The notes: generated from the sequence alone by a model not told the origin. A stretch of DNA of 64,000 nucleotides from Parerythrobacter_A sp963838735 (GCA_963838735.1 CAWISG010000002.1:274185-338184); one strand, 5' to 3'. Counted from the stretch's first letter, positions 27,005 to 35,988 are shown. Made by a program: numbers and translations.

Positions 27005-28845
27005 CAGCCGCCTTTCGCCTGTGCGATGTAGCGCGCCACATTGGTTGCCAGCACATCCAGCGGTGCATTTCCACCCAGAATGACCGCGTCGTTGAACGCC
27101 TTCATATCGTAAGCCTGACCCAGCGCCGCTTCGGCCAGGGCCCGCTGCCGCACGATCTCACTGTGGCCGACCTTGTAGCCGCAGGCTTGCCCGGGCCAGG
27201 TGCAATAGCGGTCCACTTCGCTGGCGACCTCCTCGGGCTTGCTGCCATTGCGTTCGACGAAGAACGCGACCGCGCGTTCGCGGCTCCAGCCTTTGTGGTG
27301 CAGGCCGGTATCGACCACGAGGCGACAGGCGCGGAAGGCAAGGGCCTGCAGATAGCCCAGCTGGCCAACGGTGAAGTCGTCATACGCACCCAGCTCGTCC
27401 GCCAGCTGTTCGCCGTACAGCGCCCAGCCTTCGCTGAACGAATTGAAGGCAAGAATGCTGCGTATCAGCGGCAGGCGGTTGGAGTATTCGCCTTCCCAGA
27501 CATGACCGGGAATGGTTTCGTGATAGGTCAGGTCGGCAAGGTCGTATTTGCGGTGCAGGTCCGTGGTGCGCAGGTTGATCCACATGCGGCCCGGAATGCT
27601 GCCATCCTTGCTGCCCGCGCCACCATAGGCTGCGGGCGCGCCCAGTTCCTCGTTCGGCGGAATGCGGCGGATTTCGACCGGCGGGTCGACCAGCGTGTTG
27701 AAGGCACGCGGCATCTGCGCGGTAATCCAGTCGATCCGGTCGCGGATAAACGCCAGGATTTCGGCACGGCCTGGATCACCATCGGCAAACTTGTAACGCG
27801 GATCCTTGCCCAATCCCTGCATCCGTTCGCCGACGGTGCCCTTGGTGTAGCCGATGTCGCGCAGGATCGGGTCCATCCGGGCATGCAGCGCGGCCAGTTC
27901 CTCCAGCCCGCGCTCGTGCACCTCGTCGGGCGTAAGCGTGGTGGTGGTGCTGGCGCGCAGGCCCCAGGTATACCATTCATCGCCGCGCGGGCGGGTGGAG
28001 AGGCCGGGGGCGGAGGTCGCCACGGCGCGCTGCGCTTCGAGTTCGACGAGCTGCGCCTCGAGCGCCGTCTTCACGTTGCCGGTGACGATGGGCGTGGCGC
28101 GCGCGCCATAGGTCGCATCGTATGCGCGCAGCGGCGTGACCAGCAAACCGCCGTCGTCCCCCGCATCGGCGATGGTCGAGCGCATCTGTGCGATGGCCTT
28201 GTCCAGCACGAAGTCGGGCGGCACCAAGCCCATCTCGCGCGCGGTGCGGATGCGGTCCCGCTCGCCGTCGAGCACGCTTGGCATCGCTTCCAGCCGCGAG
28301 ACATAGGCTTCCGCATCGGCATCGGTTTTCAAAGGATGACTGGCGCTGAGGAAGCGCGGCATGTCGATATAACTGCCGACGTTTTGGCAAACGACATACG
28401 GGCTGTTGCGCCAGCTGCCGACGGCGACATCGCCATAGGGCAGGGCAAAACCATCGAGCGCGATGGCATAGGCGCTTTCGACCACTTCGAAACTGGTGCG
28501 GGTGTCGGCATCGAGCGCGTTTGTGTCGATCGCCTGTGCGACCGAAAGGTCAATGCGAAGACGGTCGGCATAGCGACGCTGTCCGCCAGCCGATTGATCT
28601 TCCAAACGCGCTCTCAGGTTCGTGCGCTGTCCGGTATCGACACCAAGGCCGGTGGCGCGTTCAGGCTCATGCTGCAGCAGATTATAGGCAATCGTTTCAA
28701 GCTGTGCCGCGGGGGATTGGTCAGCCATGATATTGCGATAGGCGCGATTGCTCGGCTGGCACCCGCTCAGAGCCAACAGCGAAACACCCGCCCCCAGTCC
28801 GGAAATGGCCTGGCGACGGGTGATCGGTTTTTCGTCGATTTTCAT
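27004..28845 (-). CDS. DUF885 exported metallopeptidase-like protein
   Basis: The 613-residue protein starts with a twin-arginine-like and lipoprotein signal (ITRRQAISGLGAG, then LALSGC), so it is probably anchored in the envelope. The DUF885 domain fills the rest. The conserved LTYHETIPGHVWEGE contains a HExxxGH-like metal site typical of the family, thought to be peptidases but poorly characterised. It is cotranscribed with DUF421 behind it. A long open frame on the opposite strand is only its shadow. Confidence 0.9.
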   Translation of the reverse strand: MKIDEKPITRRQAISGLGAGVSLLALSGCQPSNRAYRNIMADQSPAAQLETIAYNLLQHEPERATGLGVDTGQRTNLRARLEDQSAGGQRRYADRLRIDLSVAQAIDTNALDADTRTSFEVVESAYAIALDGFALPYGDVAVGSWRNSPYVVCQNVGSYIDMPRFLSASHPLKTDADAEAYVSRLEAMPSVLDGERDRIRTAREMGLVPPDFVLDKAIAQMRSTIADAGDDGGLLVTPLRAYDATYGARATPIVTGNVKTALEAQLVELEAQRAVATSAPGLSTRPRGDEWYTWGLRASTTTTLTPDEVHERGLEELAALHARMDPILRDIGYTKGTVGERMQGLGKDPRYKFADGDPGRAEILAFIRDRIDWITAQMPRAFNTLVDPPVEIRRIPPNEELGAPAAYGGAGSKDGSIPGRMWINLRTTDLHRKYDLADLTYHETIPGHVWEGEYSNRLPLIRSILAFNSFSEGWALYGEQLADELGAYDDFTVGQLGYLQALAFRACRLVVDTGLHHKGWSRERAVAFFVERNGSKPEEVASEVDRYCTWPGQACGYKVGHSEIVRQRALAEAALGQAYDMKAFNDAVILGGNAPLDVLATNVARYIAQAKGG

Positions 28846-28918
28846 AGGGAGGCGGTCTGCACCGCCGCCCCGATGGTGTCAAAACAACAAAGGCTGGTTC
28901 GCCCTTGCTACAGTAATG

Positions 28919-29293
28919 TCAGTCGAGAAATTCTGCAGGCACGGTGCCGCCGGTCTTCTGCAATTCCTGCATGGTCATTCGGTGCAGCCAGATATTGTCG
29001 TCCGCGCTGCCTTCGTAATTGGTCCGGCCCAGCTCTGCCGCCAGTTCCTTGCGATTGGCGTAGCTTGCATCGACGCCGATCAGCTTCATCAGATCGACGA
29101 TGGACGTGCGCCAGTTCAGCTTGTCCGAACCCGGCATCGCGTCCAGCCGCTTTGCAACATCGACCTGCGAAATCGGCGCGGGCTTGGTACCGGCTGTCGA
29201 AGTCTTGGTTGCGACTTTGGGCGTCGCTTTTGGGACGGCGTTTTTTTCATCCTTGCCGAAAATCGCGTCCTTGATGCTGCTGAAAATACCCAT
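28919..29293 (-). CDS. DUF3597 domain protein
   Basis: The 124-residue protein begins MGIFSSIKDAIFGK and has an Ala/Lys/Thr-rich linker. The conserved block follows: ISQVDVAKRLDAM, WRTSIVDLMKLIGVDAS, RKELAAELG. This is the DUF3597 family, of unknown function. The start at 29293 is picked because GGAGTGG lies upstream. It has no signal peptide. It sits 73 bases upstream of the DUF885 gene and may be transcribed with it. Confidence 0.88.
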   Translation of the reverse strand: MGIFSSIKDAIFGKDEKNAVPKATPKVATKTSTAGTKPAPISQVDVAKRLDAMPGSDKLNWRTSIVDLMKLIGVDASYANRKELAAELGRTNYEGSADDNIWLHRMTMQELQKTGGTVPAEFLD

Positions 29294-29404
29294 GTCGTTC
29301 CACTCCTGTTGGTTGCTCTCGGTTCTCTCAACGGGGCGCACGGCGGATAGTTTCGTGCAACCACCACTCTTTTCCCGGGCGACGGTTCAAGCTATTGCCA
29401 AGGC

Positions 29405-29611
29405 ATGGATTTTGTTCTCTCGCTGCTCGTCCTTGCTGCCTTTGCCCTTGCCGTTGCGGCGATATTCGTGTGGCGGCGCGGCGGGAAGACGCAGGCGCTG
29501 CTTATGCTGCTGCTGGCAGTCATCGGGCTGGGCAATGTGCTGATCTGGACAGTGCCCGATGCTGGCGGCATCGCCCCGGCAGACCGTCTTTCCGCCGAGG
29601 CGACGCCGTAA
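29405..29611 (+). CDS. Small two-helix membrane protein
   Basis: I do not recognise this 68-residue protein. It consists of two hydrophobic helices (about 2-22 and 32-50) joined by a basic loop WRRGGKTQ, with a short tail. This predicts both helices in the inner membrane with the loop inside. It lies between divergent DUF3597 and convergent TonB-like genes. No function is suggested by context. Confidence 0.6.
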   Translation: MDFVLSLLVLAAFALAVAAIFVWRRGGKTQALLMLLLAVIGLGNVLIWTVPDAGGIAPADRLSAEATP

Positions 29612-29621
29612 TGGCGGGCTG

Positions 29622-30332
29622 CTATTCCGGCACCCGCCAGACCACCGAATTGCGGTAGTCGCCCGCCACTTTCGCACCCGAACTGTCACGCGCGGCTGTG
29701 AAGCGGGCGCGCTGCCGTATCAGGCGACATGTCGCTTCATCCATCTGCGCGTGGCCGCTGCTGGTGGTGACACGGCAATCGCGCACCTTGCCGTTCGCAT
29801 CCAGCGACAGCGCGAAGCCGACACGGCCCGCCCAGTCGCGCCGCACCCAGCTCGGCCGGTAATCCGCCGTGCTGATCCAGCTGCCCGGATCGTTTGCGAC
29901 CCTGACCGGGATCGGATCGAAGGTCGGCGTGGGTGTGGGTATTGCCCGCAAGGACGGTAGCGGCACCGGTGACGGCAGCACCACGACCGGGCCACGCGGC
30001 AAGGGTTCATATACCAGCGTATCGGTGGGGGCCGGGCGGTCCGCCGTGGTTACGTCTGGCGTATCGGTGCGCAGGTCGAGGCGCGGCATCGGCACAAAGA
30101 TATCGGGCGCTTGCGGGGTGCGTGCATCCGTCCTGGGTTCGGGAGGTGTCGGCGGCGGGGGTGGCAGCTTCACCTCGACATTGTTTGCCGTAAAGGGCGG
30201 ATCGGGTTCGGCAATAACACCCGTCACCGTCAACCCGGCGACCAGCAATCCGCCCATTGCGGCGTGAACCGGGACGACACCCGCAATTCCCGCCGCCCGA
30301 TCCTTCGGTGTCTGCGTATCTACATAGGCCAT
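29622..30332 (-). CDS. TonB-like energy transducer
   Basis: The 236-residue protein has one N-terminal membrane helix (about 18-40), a long proline-rich stretch (LPPPPPTPPEP, then many Pro-Thr) that could span the periplasm, and a C-terminal TonB domain. The last part includes GRVGFALSLDANGKVRDCRV and a TonB-typical SSGHAQMDEATCRLI. TonB proteins pass proton-motive force to outer-membrane receptors. No exbB, exbD or receptor gene is adjacent. GAGGAGA precedes the ATG at 30332. Confidence 0.87.
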   Translation of the reverse strand: MAYVDTQTPKDRAAGIAGVVPVHAAMGGLLVAGLTVTGVIAEPDPPFTANNVEVKLPPPPPTPPEPRTDARTPQAPDIFVPMPRLDLRTDTPDVTTADRPAPTDTLVYEPLPRGPVVVLPSPVPLPSLRAIPTPTPTFDPIPVRVANDPGSWISTADYRPSWVRRDWAGRVGFALSLDANGKVRDCRVTTSSGHAQMDEATCRLIRQRARFTAARDSSGAKVAGDYRNSVVWRVPE

Positions 30333-30487
30333 TTGGCTCTCCTCTCTGTTAAGAAAGGAGAATGTTGCACCGCCAGGCCTGTCGGGCAAAGACTATCGCG
30401 TGGCATAATGTCACTGAAAGCCCTGGAATCCGTAGCGTCAGACGCGGTTCATCGAACCGCCGTCATGATCGATCACTTGATCGGACT

Positions 30488-31144
30488 TCACTTGATTGGA
30501 CAGGCCGGGTCCAGCCGGAAGTCGAGGTAATTGTCCACAGAACACATCAGATCGTCCATCTCGTTTTCGAAGAAATGGTTGGCGCGCGGGATTTCCTCGT
30601 GATGGATGGTGATGTGCTTTTGCGTGCGAAGCTTGTCGACCAGCTTCTGCACGGCAACCGGCTGTACCACCGTATCGGCTACGCCCTGGATGAAGATACC
30701 CGACGCGGGGCAAGGCGCCAGAAAGCTGAAATCATACATGTTCGCCGGCGGCGCGATGGAGATGAAGCCGCGAATTTCCGGGCGGCGCATCAGCAGCTGC
30801 ATTCCGATCAGCGCGCCGAAACTGACACCGGCGACCCATGTGACTTGCGCCTCTTGATGCATGGACTGCACCCAGTCGAGTGCAGCAGCCGCATCGGATA
30901 ATTCACCCACGCCACTGTCGAAACTGCCCTGGCTGCGACCGACACCGCGAAAGTTGAAGCGCAGCGTGGCGAATCCGCGATCCACGAAGGTCTGATAAAG
31001 CCTCTGCGTGATACGCTCGTTCATCGTGCCGCCGCCCTGCGGGTGCGGGTGCAGGATCATGGCGACCGGGGCGCGCGGGCGGGGCGGAGGCGAGTAGCGG
31101 CCTTCGAGGCGACCCTCTGGGCCGGGGAAAATGACGGTTGGCAT
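30488..31144 (-). CDS. Alpha/beta-hydrolase
   Basis: The 218-residue cytoplasmic protein is an alpha/beta-hydrolase of the small bacterial type: ILHPHPQGGGTMNE, FNFRGVGRSQGS (oxyanion strand) and the nucleophile elbow GVSFGA with the Ser. The acid and His follow late (GVADTVVQP, NHFFENEM). The substrate is unknown. Related genes are often found just before cysteine desulfurase genes in alphaproteobacteria, as here (divergent, 121 bases). The start may be the ATG at 31159 instead; 31144 gives the family N-terminus PTVIFPGPEG. Confidence 0.85.
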   Translation of the reverse strand: MPTVIFPGPEGRLEGRYSPPPRPRAPVAMILHPHPQGGGTMNERITQRLYQTFVDRGFATLRFNFRGVGRSQGSFDSGVGELSDAAAALDWVQSMHQEAQVTWVAGVSFGALIGMQLLMRRPEIRGFISIAPPANMYDFSFLAPCPASGIFIQGVADTVVQPVAVQKLVDKLRTQKHITIHHEEIPRANHFFENEMDDLMCSVDNYLDFRLDPACPIK

Positions 31145-31265
31145 GATATGGGGGGGCACCTGTCTAGCGTGAATGCTGCGCTGCGCTGGCGCGCGCGAAG
31201 AGGGTGGCTATATAGGGTTTCGCCCCGCAATCGCAATCATCGGCTGAAAACCCATCGCGCAGTCC

Positions 31266-32288
31266 ATGGCCAATCGCATCTATCTAGACCATGCCGCCAC
31301 CACGCCGCTGCGTCCGCAAGCGTTGGCGGCGGTGCAGGACGGGTTCGCGCGCTGGGCCAATCCGAGCAGCCCGCATGGTGAAGGCCGCGCGGCCAAGATT
31401 GCGCTGGAGGGCGCGCGCGACCGGGTGAAGGCAGCGCTGTGCTGGACCGGCGAAGTCATCTTCACGGGCGGTGCGAGCGAGGCGCTTGCCGTCGGGCTGG
31501 GGCGTGCGAAAGTAGACCGGCAGATCGCCAGCGCAGTGGAGCACGACGCGGTGTTTCGTGCCGCGCCGGATGCGACGGTTGTGCCATTGGAGCCGACAGC
31601 GCTTGCCAGCGAACTGGCAAACCCGGGCAAGGCCGTCGTCGCCGTACAAGCGGTGAACTCGGAAACCGGCACGGATTTGCGCGATAGCGTGGGTGCATCG
31701 GTCACCGGGGAATCGGGCGCAATATGGCTCGCCGACTGCTCGCAATCGGCGGGCAAGCTGCCATTGCCCGATTGCGAGATGGCGGTGGTGTCCGCGCACA
31801 AACTGGGCGGGCCGGTAGGCATCGGTGCGCTACTGGTGCGCGATTTCGCGCTGCTGGAACCGGTGGGCGGGCACGAGCGTGGCTATCGCGCCGGAACCGA
31901 GAACTTGCCCGCCGCGCTCGGATTTGCTGCCGCGCTGGAAGCGGGCGGGCTAGAAAGCTGGGAAACAACAGCGCAGGATCGCGCCGCCTTTCATTCGGCC
32001 ATGCAGGAGATGGCGCAGGTTCAGGCTTTTGGCGCGCAATGCGATTATCTGTTCAGCATTGCCCACCCGACCATGAGCGCACAGGCATTGCTGATCCGGC
32101 TCGATGCGATGGGGTTTGCCGTATCGGCGGGCAGCGCGTGTTCGTCCGGCACGCTGAAAAAAAGCCGGGTGCTGGAAGCGTTCGGCGTGGCGGACGATGT
32201 CGCGGCGCGGACCGTGCGGGTGAGTATGGGCTGGAACACGACGCCGGGCGAGCTGGCGACTTTCGTCGGGGCTTGGCGTGATCTTTGA
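31266..32288 (+). CDS. Cysteine desulfurase, NifS/IscS-like, first copy
   Basis: The 340-residue PLP enzyme would take sulfur from cysteine for iron-sulfur clusters or tRNA thiolation. It has YLDHAATTPLRP, GGASEALAVG, His93 in VEHDA, the PLP lysine Lys179 in SAHKLGGP and the catalytic Cys292 in SAGSACSSG. It is shorter than IscS (about 400) and has NSETGT where IscS has NNEIGT, which suggests a specialised or diverged copy. A second, different desulfurase follows 381 bases later. Confidence 0.9.
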   Translation: MANRIYLDHAATTPLRPQALAAVQDGFARWANPSSPHGEGRAAKIALEGARDRVKAALCWTGEVIFTGGASEALAVGLGRAKVDRQIASAVEHDAVFRAAPDATVVPLEPTALASELANPGKAVVAVQAVNSETGTDLRDSVGASVTGESGAIWLADCSQSAGKLPLPDCEMAVVSAHKLGGPVGIGALLVRDFALLEPVGGHERGYRAGTENLPAALGFAAALEAGGLESWETTAQDRAAFHSAMQEMAQVQAFGAQCDYLFSIAHPTMSAQALLIRLDAMGFAVSAGSACSSGTLKKSRVLEAFGVADDVAARTVRVSMGWNTTPGELATFVGAWRDL

Positions 32289-32669
32289 TCCTGTCGTTAC
32301 CCCACCTGACAAACAGGAAGCCCTTTCCTACTTCGGCAGGAATGTTCTATTGTAGTGGGACCTTCGATTATAGGCGTGCGCAGCAAGAAGGCCCCTCGGG
32401 TCCCTGTCCGTCCGGCCTTGCATAGCGTGAGATAGTATAGCAAAATCAGAACTCTAGACGGAAAAACCGAAAGTGACACGGTGTCACCTTTGTCACCTTT
32501 GAACCATCGCTGGCAGGGATTGCGCCCCACGAACCCGTTCGTGCCTGGCTTGTCGAAGCATCGTCCTTTTCACTAACGGTCAAGAACCCCCCTTCGGCTA
32601 GTTGCCCGTAGCAGTTCCACAGGGCAGACTTCGACTGGCGCTGGGTAGGCCGATAGAGAAAGCATTCCT
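32289..32669. other. 381-base gene-free stretch with palindromes between the two cysteine desulfurase genes
   Basis: No gene is supported here. It holds a perfect inverted repeat GTGACA-CGG-TGTCAC at 32473-32487 followed by TTTGTCACCTTTG, so the half-site TGTCACC occurs twice. There is a second palindrome, ACGAAC-CC-GTTCGT, at 32529-32542. A diverged copy of the dispersed repeat (GCTTGTCGAAG core) lies at 32548-32558. Base use is more mixed than in the flanks. A leftward 77-codon frame (32297-32530) has no support. The stretch could hold promoter and operators for the downstream gene, or the scar of a lost element. Confidence 0.5.
32473..32487. promoter_or_regulatory. Perfect inverted repeat upstream of the second cysteine desulfurase gene
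   Basis: GTGACA and TGTCAC pair perfectly around CGG, and another TGTCACC half-site follows within 6 bases at 32490-32496. The arrangement fits a dimeric regulator's operator. I do not match it to a known iron-sulfur regulator site (IscR, RirA), so the regulator is unknown. Confidence 0.4.
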
Positions 32670-33770
32670 ATGATTTACCTCGATTATCAGGCTACGACCC
32701 CGCTTGCCCCCGAAGCGCGCGATGCCATGCTGCGCTGGCTCGACGGGCCGGACGGCAGCGGGTTCGGCAATCCGCATGCGCCGCACCGGATGGGCCGCGA
32801 TGCGGCGGCGTCGGTAGAGCTGGCGCGCGACCGGGTGTCGGCGCTGTTCCCGGCGGGCGGCACGGTCATCTTCACCAGCGGCGCGACCGAAGCGGTGAAC
32901 CTTGCCATTCGCGGCACGAAGCCGGCGGACGGTCCGCAAGGAAGCGTTTCGGTATCCGCCATCGAACATGCCGCCGTGCTCGATACGGCGCGCAGTGCGG
33001 GGCCGTGCCATGTGCTGAATGTGGCGAAGGACGGGCAGTGCAATATCGCGCAGGATGTGCCCAACGACACGCGTCTGATCTGCGTGATGCAGGTCAATAA
33101 CGAGATCGGCGTGATCCAGCCCACGCTCGACTGGCACCGCACGGCAAAATCCATGAATGCGCTGTATCTGTGCGACGCGGTGCAATCCTACGGCAAGATG
33201 GAAGTCACCAGCGCCGACATGATCGCGATCAGCGCGCACAAGCTGCACGGGCCAAAGGGTATCGGCGCGCTGTGGGTGCGCAACGGCGTGACGCTGAACG
33301 AAGTGCAGACCGGCGGCGGGCAAGAGACGCTGGACGATGCGCCAATCCGGTCGGGCACGCTCAGCCCGGCCCTGTGCGCCGGATTTGGTGCGGCGGCGAT
33401 GGTCGCGGCGGACCGAATGGGTCAGGACGCGGAACATATCGGCGAATTGTGGCACCGGGCGCGCGAACGCTTCGCCGACTGGACGCTGAACGGCAGCGAG
33501 ACGGCGCGGTGGCAAGGCAACCTCAACCTGCGGCGCAAGGGGCTGGACGTGAACCGGCTGATGAGCGATTGCCGCAATGTGATGTTCTCGGCCGGCAGTG
33601 CATGCGGCAGCGGATCGGGCCGCACCAGCCATGTGCTGGACGCCATCGGGCTGTCGAAGAAGCAGGCGAAAAGTTCGATCCGGCTGGGCTTTGGCCGGTA
33701 CACCACGATGGCCGATATCGACGCCGCCGCCGATGCGATCGCGAAAGGTGTCGAGGCGCAGGGCCTGTGA
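32670..33770 (+). CDS. Cysteine desulfurase, NifS/IscS-like, second copy
   Basis: The 366-residue PLP enzyme has YLDYQATTPLAPEA, TSGATEAVNLAI, AIEHAA, NNEIGVIQP, the PLP lysine Lys191 in SAHKLHGPKGIGAL and the catalytic Cys312 in SAGSACGSG. It is closer to the IscS/NifS consensus than the upstream copy. A ferredoxin gene follows 11 bases later, so it probably serves iron-sulfur cluster assembly. The ATG start has AGAGAAAG in front. No IscU or SufBCD gene lies in the window. Confidence 0.92.
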   Translation: MIYLDYQATTPLAPEARDAMLRWLDGPDGSGFGNPHAPHRMGRDAAASVELARDRVSALFPAGGTVIFTSGATEAVNLAIRGTKPADGPQGSVSVSAIEHAAVLDTARSAGPCHVLNVAKDGQCNIAQDVPNDTRLICVMQVNNEIGVIQPTLDWHRTAKSMNALYLCDAVQSYGKMEVTSADMIAISAHKLHGPKGIGALWVRNGVTLNEVQTGGGQETLDDAPIRSGTLSPALCAGFGAAAMVAADRMGQDAEHIGELWHRARERFADWTLNGSETARWQGNLNLRRKGLDVNRLMSDCRNVMFSAGSACGSGSGRTSHVLDAIGLSKKQAKSSIRLGFGRYTTMADIDAAADAIAKGVEAQGL

Positions 33771-33781
33771 GTGTTGGGGCT

Positions 33782-34117
33782 ATGAGCGTGGCGCTGACCT
33801 TTATCGCGCCCGACGGCAGCGTCGTCGAAGCTGATGGCGACGATGGCGCTTCGCTGCTCGACGCAGCACAGGCGGCTGGCCTGCCGCTGGAAGGGACGTG
33901 CGAGGGGCAGATGGCGTGCTCCACCTGCCACGTGGTTGTCGCGGCGGAATGGTTCGCCAAACTCGCACCCGCCAGCGAGGACGAGGAGGACATGCTCGAC
34001 CTCGCTTACGGCGTGCAACCGACCAGCCGCCTCGCGTGCCAGATCGTGCTGACGCCGGATCTGGACGGCCTTGCCGCTGCGGTGCCAGGCGAGGCACGCG
34101 ATATTCGTGGGTTTTAG
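33782..34117 (+). CDS. 2Fe-2S ferredoxin (adrenodoxin type)
   Basis: The 111-residue electron carrier has the ligand pattern C-x5-C-x2-C (CEGQMACSTC) and the fourth Cys in RLACQI. EEDMLDLAYGV between them is typical of the ISC-type ferredoxins (Fdx/adrenodoxin). It likely donates electrons for cluster assembly with the desulfurase just upstream, from which it is separated by 11 bases. Its stop overlaps the end of the convergent DUF4349 gene by 4 bases. Confidence 0.94.
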   Translation: MSVALTFIAPDGSVVEADGDDGASLLDAAQAAGLPLEGTCEGQMACSTCHVVVAAEWFAKLAPASEDEEDMLDLAYGVQPTSRLACQIVLTPDLDGLAAAVPGEARDIRGF

Positions 34118-35040
34118 TCGGTTGCTTCCGGCTCTGTGGTCGAAGGCAGGTTCCGGCTGGCCGCGCCGCGCCTGAAGTCGATCCGGCGTGCGCCCCATAC
34201 CAGCAACCAGACCAGCAGGCCGAGCGGCACCAGCACCGTGGCCGCCATGATAAGGAATGCGACGATGGTGCCCAGGATGCTGCCGACCGATCCCAGCGCG
34301 CCGCGGATGGGCTCGGCAAAGCCGCCCGCACTGGGCGATCCCGATGCGTAGCTGACCGCCATCGTGCTGAACGCGACCCGCCAGCGCATTTCCGCCAGCC
34401 AGCTTTTCGCCTGGTCGATCTCCTCGTTCACTGCCGCCACGCCGCGTTCCGCCTCGACCAGTTCGGCCACGGTTCCCTTACGGCTTCGCAGCACCTCCAT
34501 CAGCCGGTCGCGCAGCAGAGTGCGGGCGCGCAGCTGCGCCTCGGTGTCGACGATTTTCTTGGATAGGTCTTCCCCATCGATGGAGGAGCTGACCAGTTCG
34601 CCATCGGCCCGGCCCGATGCCTCGGCCAGCTGTTTGCCGAATGCGCGCGCCTCGCCCGCTGCGACTGCCAGCGACAGCGACCCGTAAGCGTAGTCGCCGT
34701 CGTTCTCCGCCTGTTGCATGGAGACGATACGGCACACCGACGGCCCGCGCGCCTCGCACATATCGGCGTGCTGCTGTTGCAACGGCGTGATGGCGGCGGC
34801 GGGCAGGCGGAACCCGTAGGCATAGCTGTAAGCGATTTGCGGCACGGCAACGGGGGTCGCGGGCGTTGAGTCGTCTGGCGCATTCGCATCGACCGCGATT
34901 GGCGATGACGTCGCAGTCCCCGGCGCTTCGGCGGCATCCACCGTCGTAACAGCTTCGGTCTCGGAATAGCCGTCATCGCTGCACGCAGCCAGCGGCAGGA
35001 GGAGCGCTGTAGATAGAAGAATCGTTTTGCGAGGCGACAT
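34114..35040 (-). CDS. DUF4349 lipoprotein
   Basis: The 308-residue protein has a lipoprotein signal (LLLPLAAC, Cys20), a low-complexity Thr/Ala/Pro linker and the DUF4349 domain. The domain includes a coiled coil around RARTLLRDRLMEVLRSRKGTV and a C-terminal membrane helix (IVAFLIMAATVLVPLGLLVWLLVWG) with a basic tail. The family is of unknown role. It is divergent from the sodium-channel gene and overlaps the ferredoxin gene's end. Confidence 0.87.
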   Translation of the reverse strand: MSPRKTILLSTALLLPLAACSDDGYSETEAVTTVDAAEAPGTATSSPIAVDANAPDDSTPATPVAVPQIAYSYAYGFRLPAAAITPLQQQHADMCEARGPSVCRIVSMQQAENDGDYAYGSLSLAVAAGEARAFGKQLAEASGRADGELVSSSIDGEDLSKKIVDTEAQLRARTLLRDRLMEVLRSRKGTVAELVEAERGVAAVNEEIDQAKSWLAEMRWRVAFSTMAVSYASGSPSAGGFAEPIRGALGSVGSILGTIVAFLIMAATVLVPLGLLVWLLVWGARRIDFRRGAASRNLPSTTEPEATD

Positions 35041-35201
35041 GATATTCTCCGAACAAGGCCGAATAGGGCATCACCATGATTACTGCCTTATTCTTGCCAC
35101 ATTTAACCATGTGACGCAAGCTTGTTGCTATTCCGGCACCTGCGCAATAGCGCGCGGCGGACAGCAAACTGCTCCCGCCGCCTCCTATCCGGAACGCCTT
35201 T

Positions 35202-35975
35202 ATGACCCTACGCAAACGCGCCCGACAGCTCGTGGAATCGCGCCGGTTCGAAGCGTTCATTACCGGCGTCATCGTCGTCAATGCGATCGGGCTGGGGCTG
35301 GAGACGTCGGACGGTGTCATGCGTCAGGTCGGCGGTCTCGTGGAGGTGCTGGACACCATTGCGCTGTCGATTTTCGTTGTCGAGCTGAGCATCAAGTTCT
35401 TCGCTTACCGGCTCGCGTTCTTCCGCAATGGCTGGAACGTCTTCGACCTGGCCATCGTATCGGTGGCGCTCGTGCCGGCGGCGCAACAGTTCTCGGTATT
35501 GCGGGCATTGCGCATCCTGCGCGCGTTGCGCCTCATTTCGGTGGTGCCGAGCATGCGCCGCGTCATCGTCGGACTGTTCAAGGCAATTCCCAGCATCGGC
35601 ACGGTTATCGTGATGCTGCTGATGCTGTTCTACATCAGCGCCGTCATGGCGACCAAACTGTTCGGAGAACGGTTTCCCGAATGGTTCGGGTCATTGGGCG
35701 CGTCGCTCTATTCGCTGTTCCAGATCATGACGCTGGAAAGCTGGTCGATGGGTATCGTGCGCCCGGTCATGGTCGAATACCCTTATGCTTGGGCGTTTTT
35801 CGTGCCGTTTATCCTGCTGACCAGCTTCATCGTGCTGAACCTGTTCATAGGTGTTATCGTGAACGCGATGGCCGAAGCAACTGACGAAGTTGCGCATTCG
35901 GATCGTGAGCAAATCCTTGCCCAGCTAAAGGTGCTTCGCGACGATGTGGCGGCGCTACGCCAGCAGGAGAAGTAG
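35202..35975 (+). CDS. Voltage-gated sodium channel, NaChBac/NavAb type
   Basis: The 257-residue protein forms one six-helix channel subunit; four would assemble a pore in the inner membrane. S4 carries regularly spaced arginines R101, R104, R107 and R110 (LRALRILRALRLIS). The pore loop has the selectivity filter TLESWSM at 177-183, the signature of sodium-selective bacterial channels. S6 (SFIVLNLFIGVIVNAMAE) leads into a charged C-terminal helix that could form the usual four-helix bundle. Many marine alphaproteobacteria have one. It stands alone between DUF4349 and PfpI genes. Confidence 0.95.
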   Translation: MTLRKRARQLVESRRFEAFITGVIVVNAIGLGLETSDGVMRQVGGLVEVLDTIALSIFVVELSIKFFAYRLAFFRNGWNVFDLAIVSVALVPAAQQFSVLRALRILRALRLISVVPSMRRVIVGLFKAIPSIGTVIVMLLMLFYISAVMATKLFGERFPEWFGSLGASLYSLFQIMTLESWSMGIVRPVMVEYPYAWAFFVPFILLTSFIVLNLFIGVIVNAMAEATDEVAHSDREQILAQLKVLRDDVAALRQQEK

Positions 35976-35988
35976 CGCCGCGCTATCG

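Noticed and set aside
27163..29274. A 703-codon frame opposite the DUF885 gene
   Set aside because: GC-rich antisense shadow. The leftward DUF885 protein has family motifs, a signal peptide and normal ends.
32297..32530. A 77-codon leftward frame in the gap between the desulfurase genes
   Set aside because: No ribosome site, no recognised family, and it runs over the palindromes; treated as non-coding.
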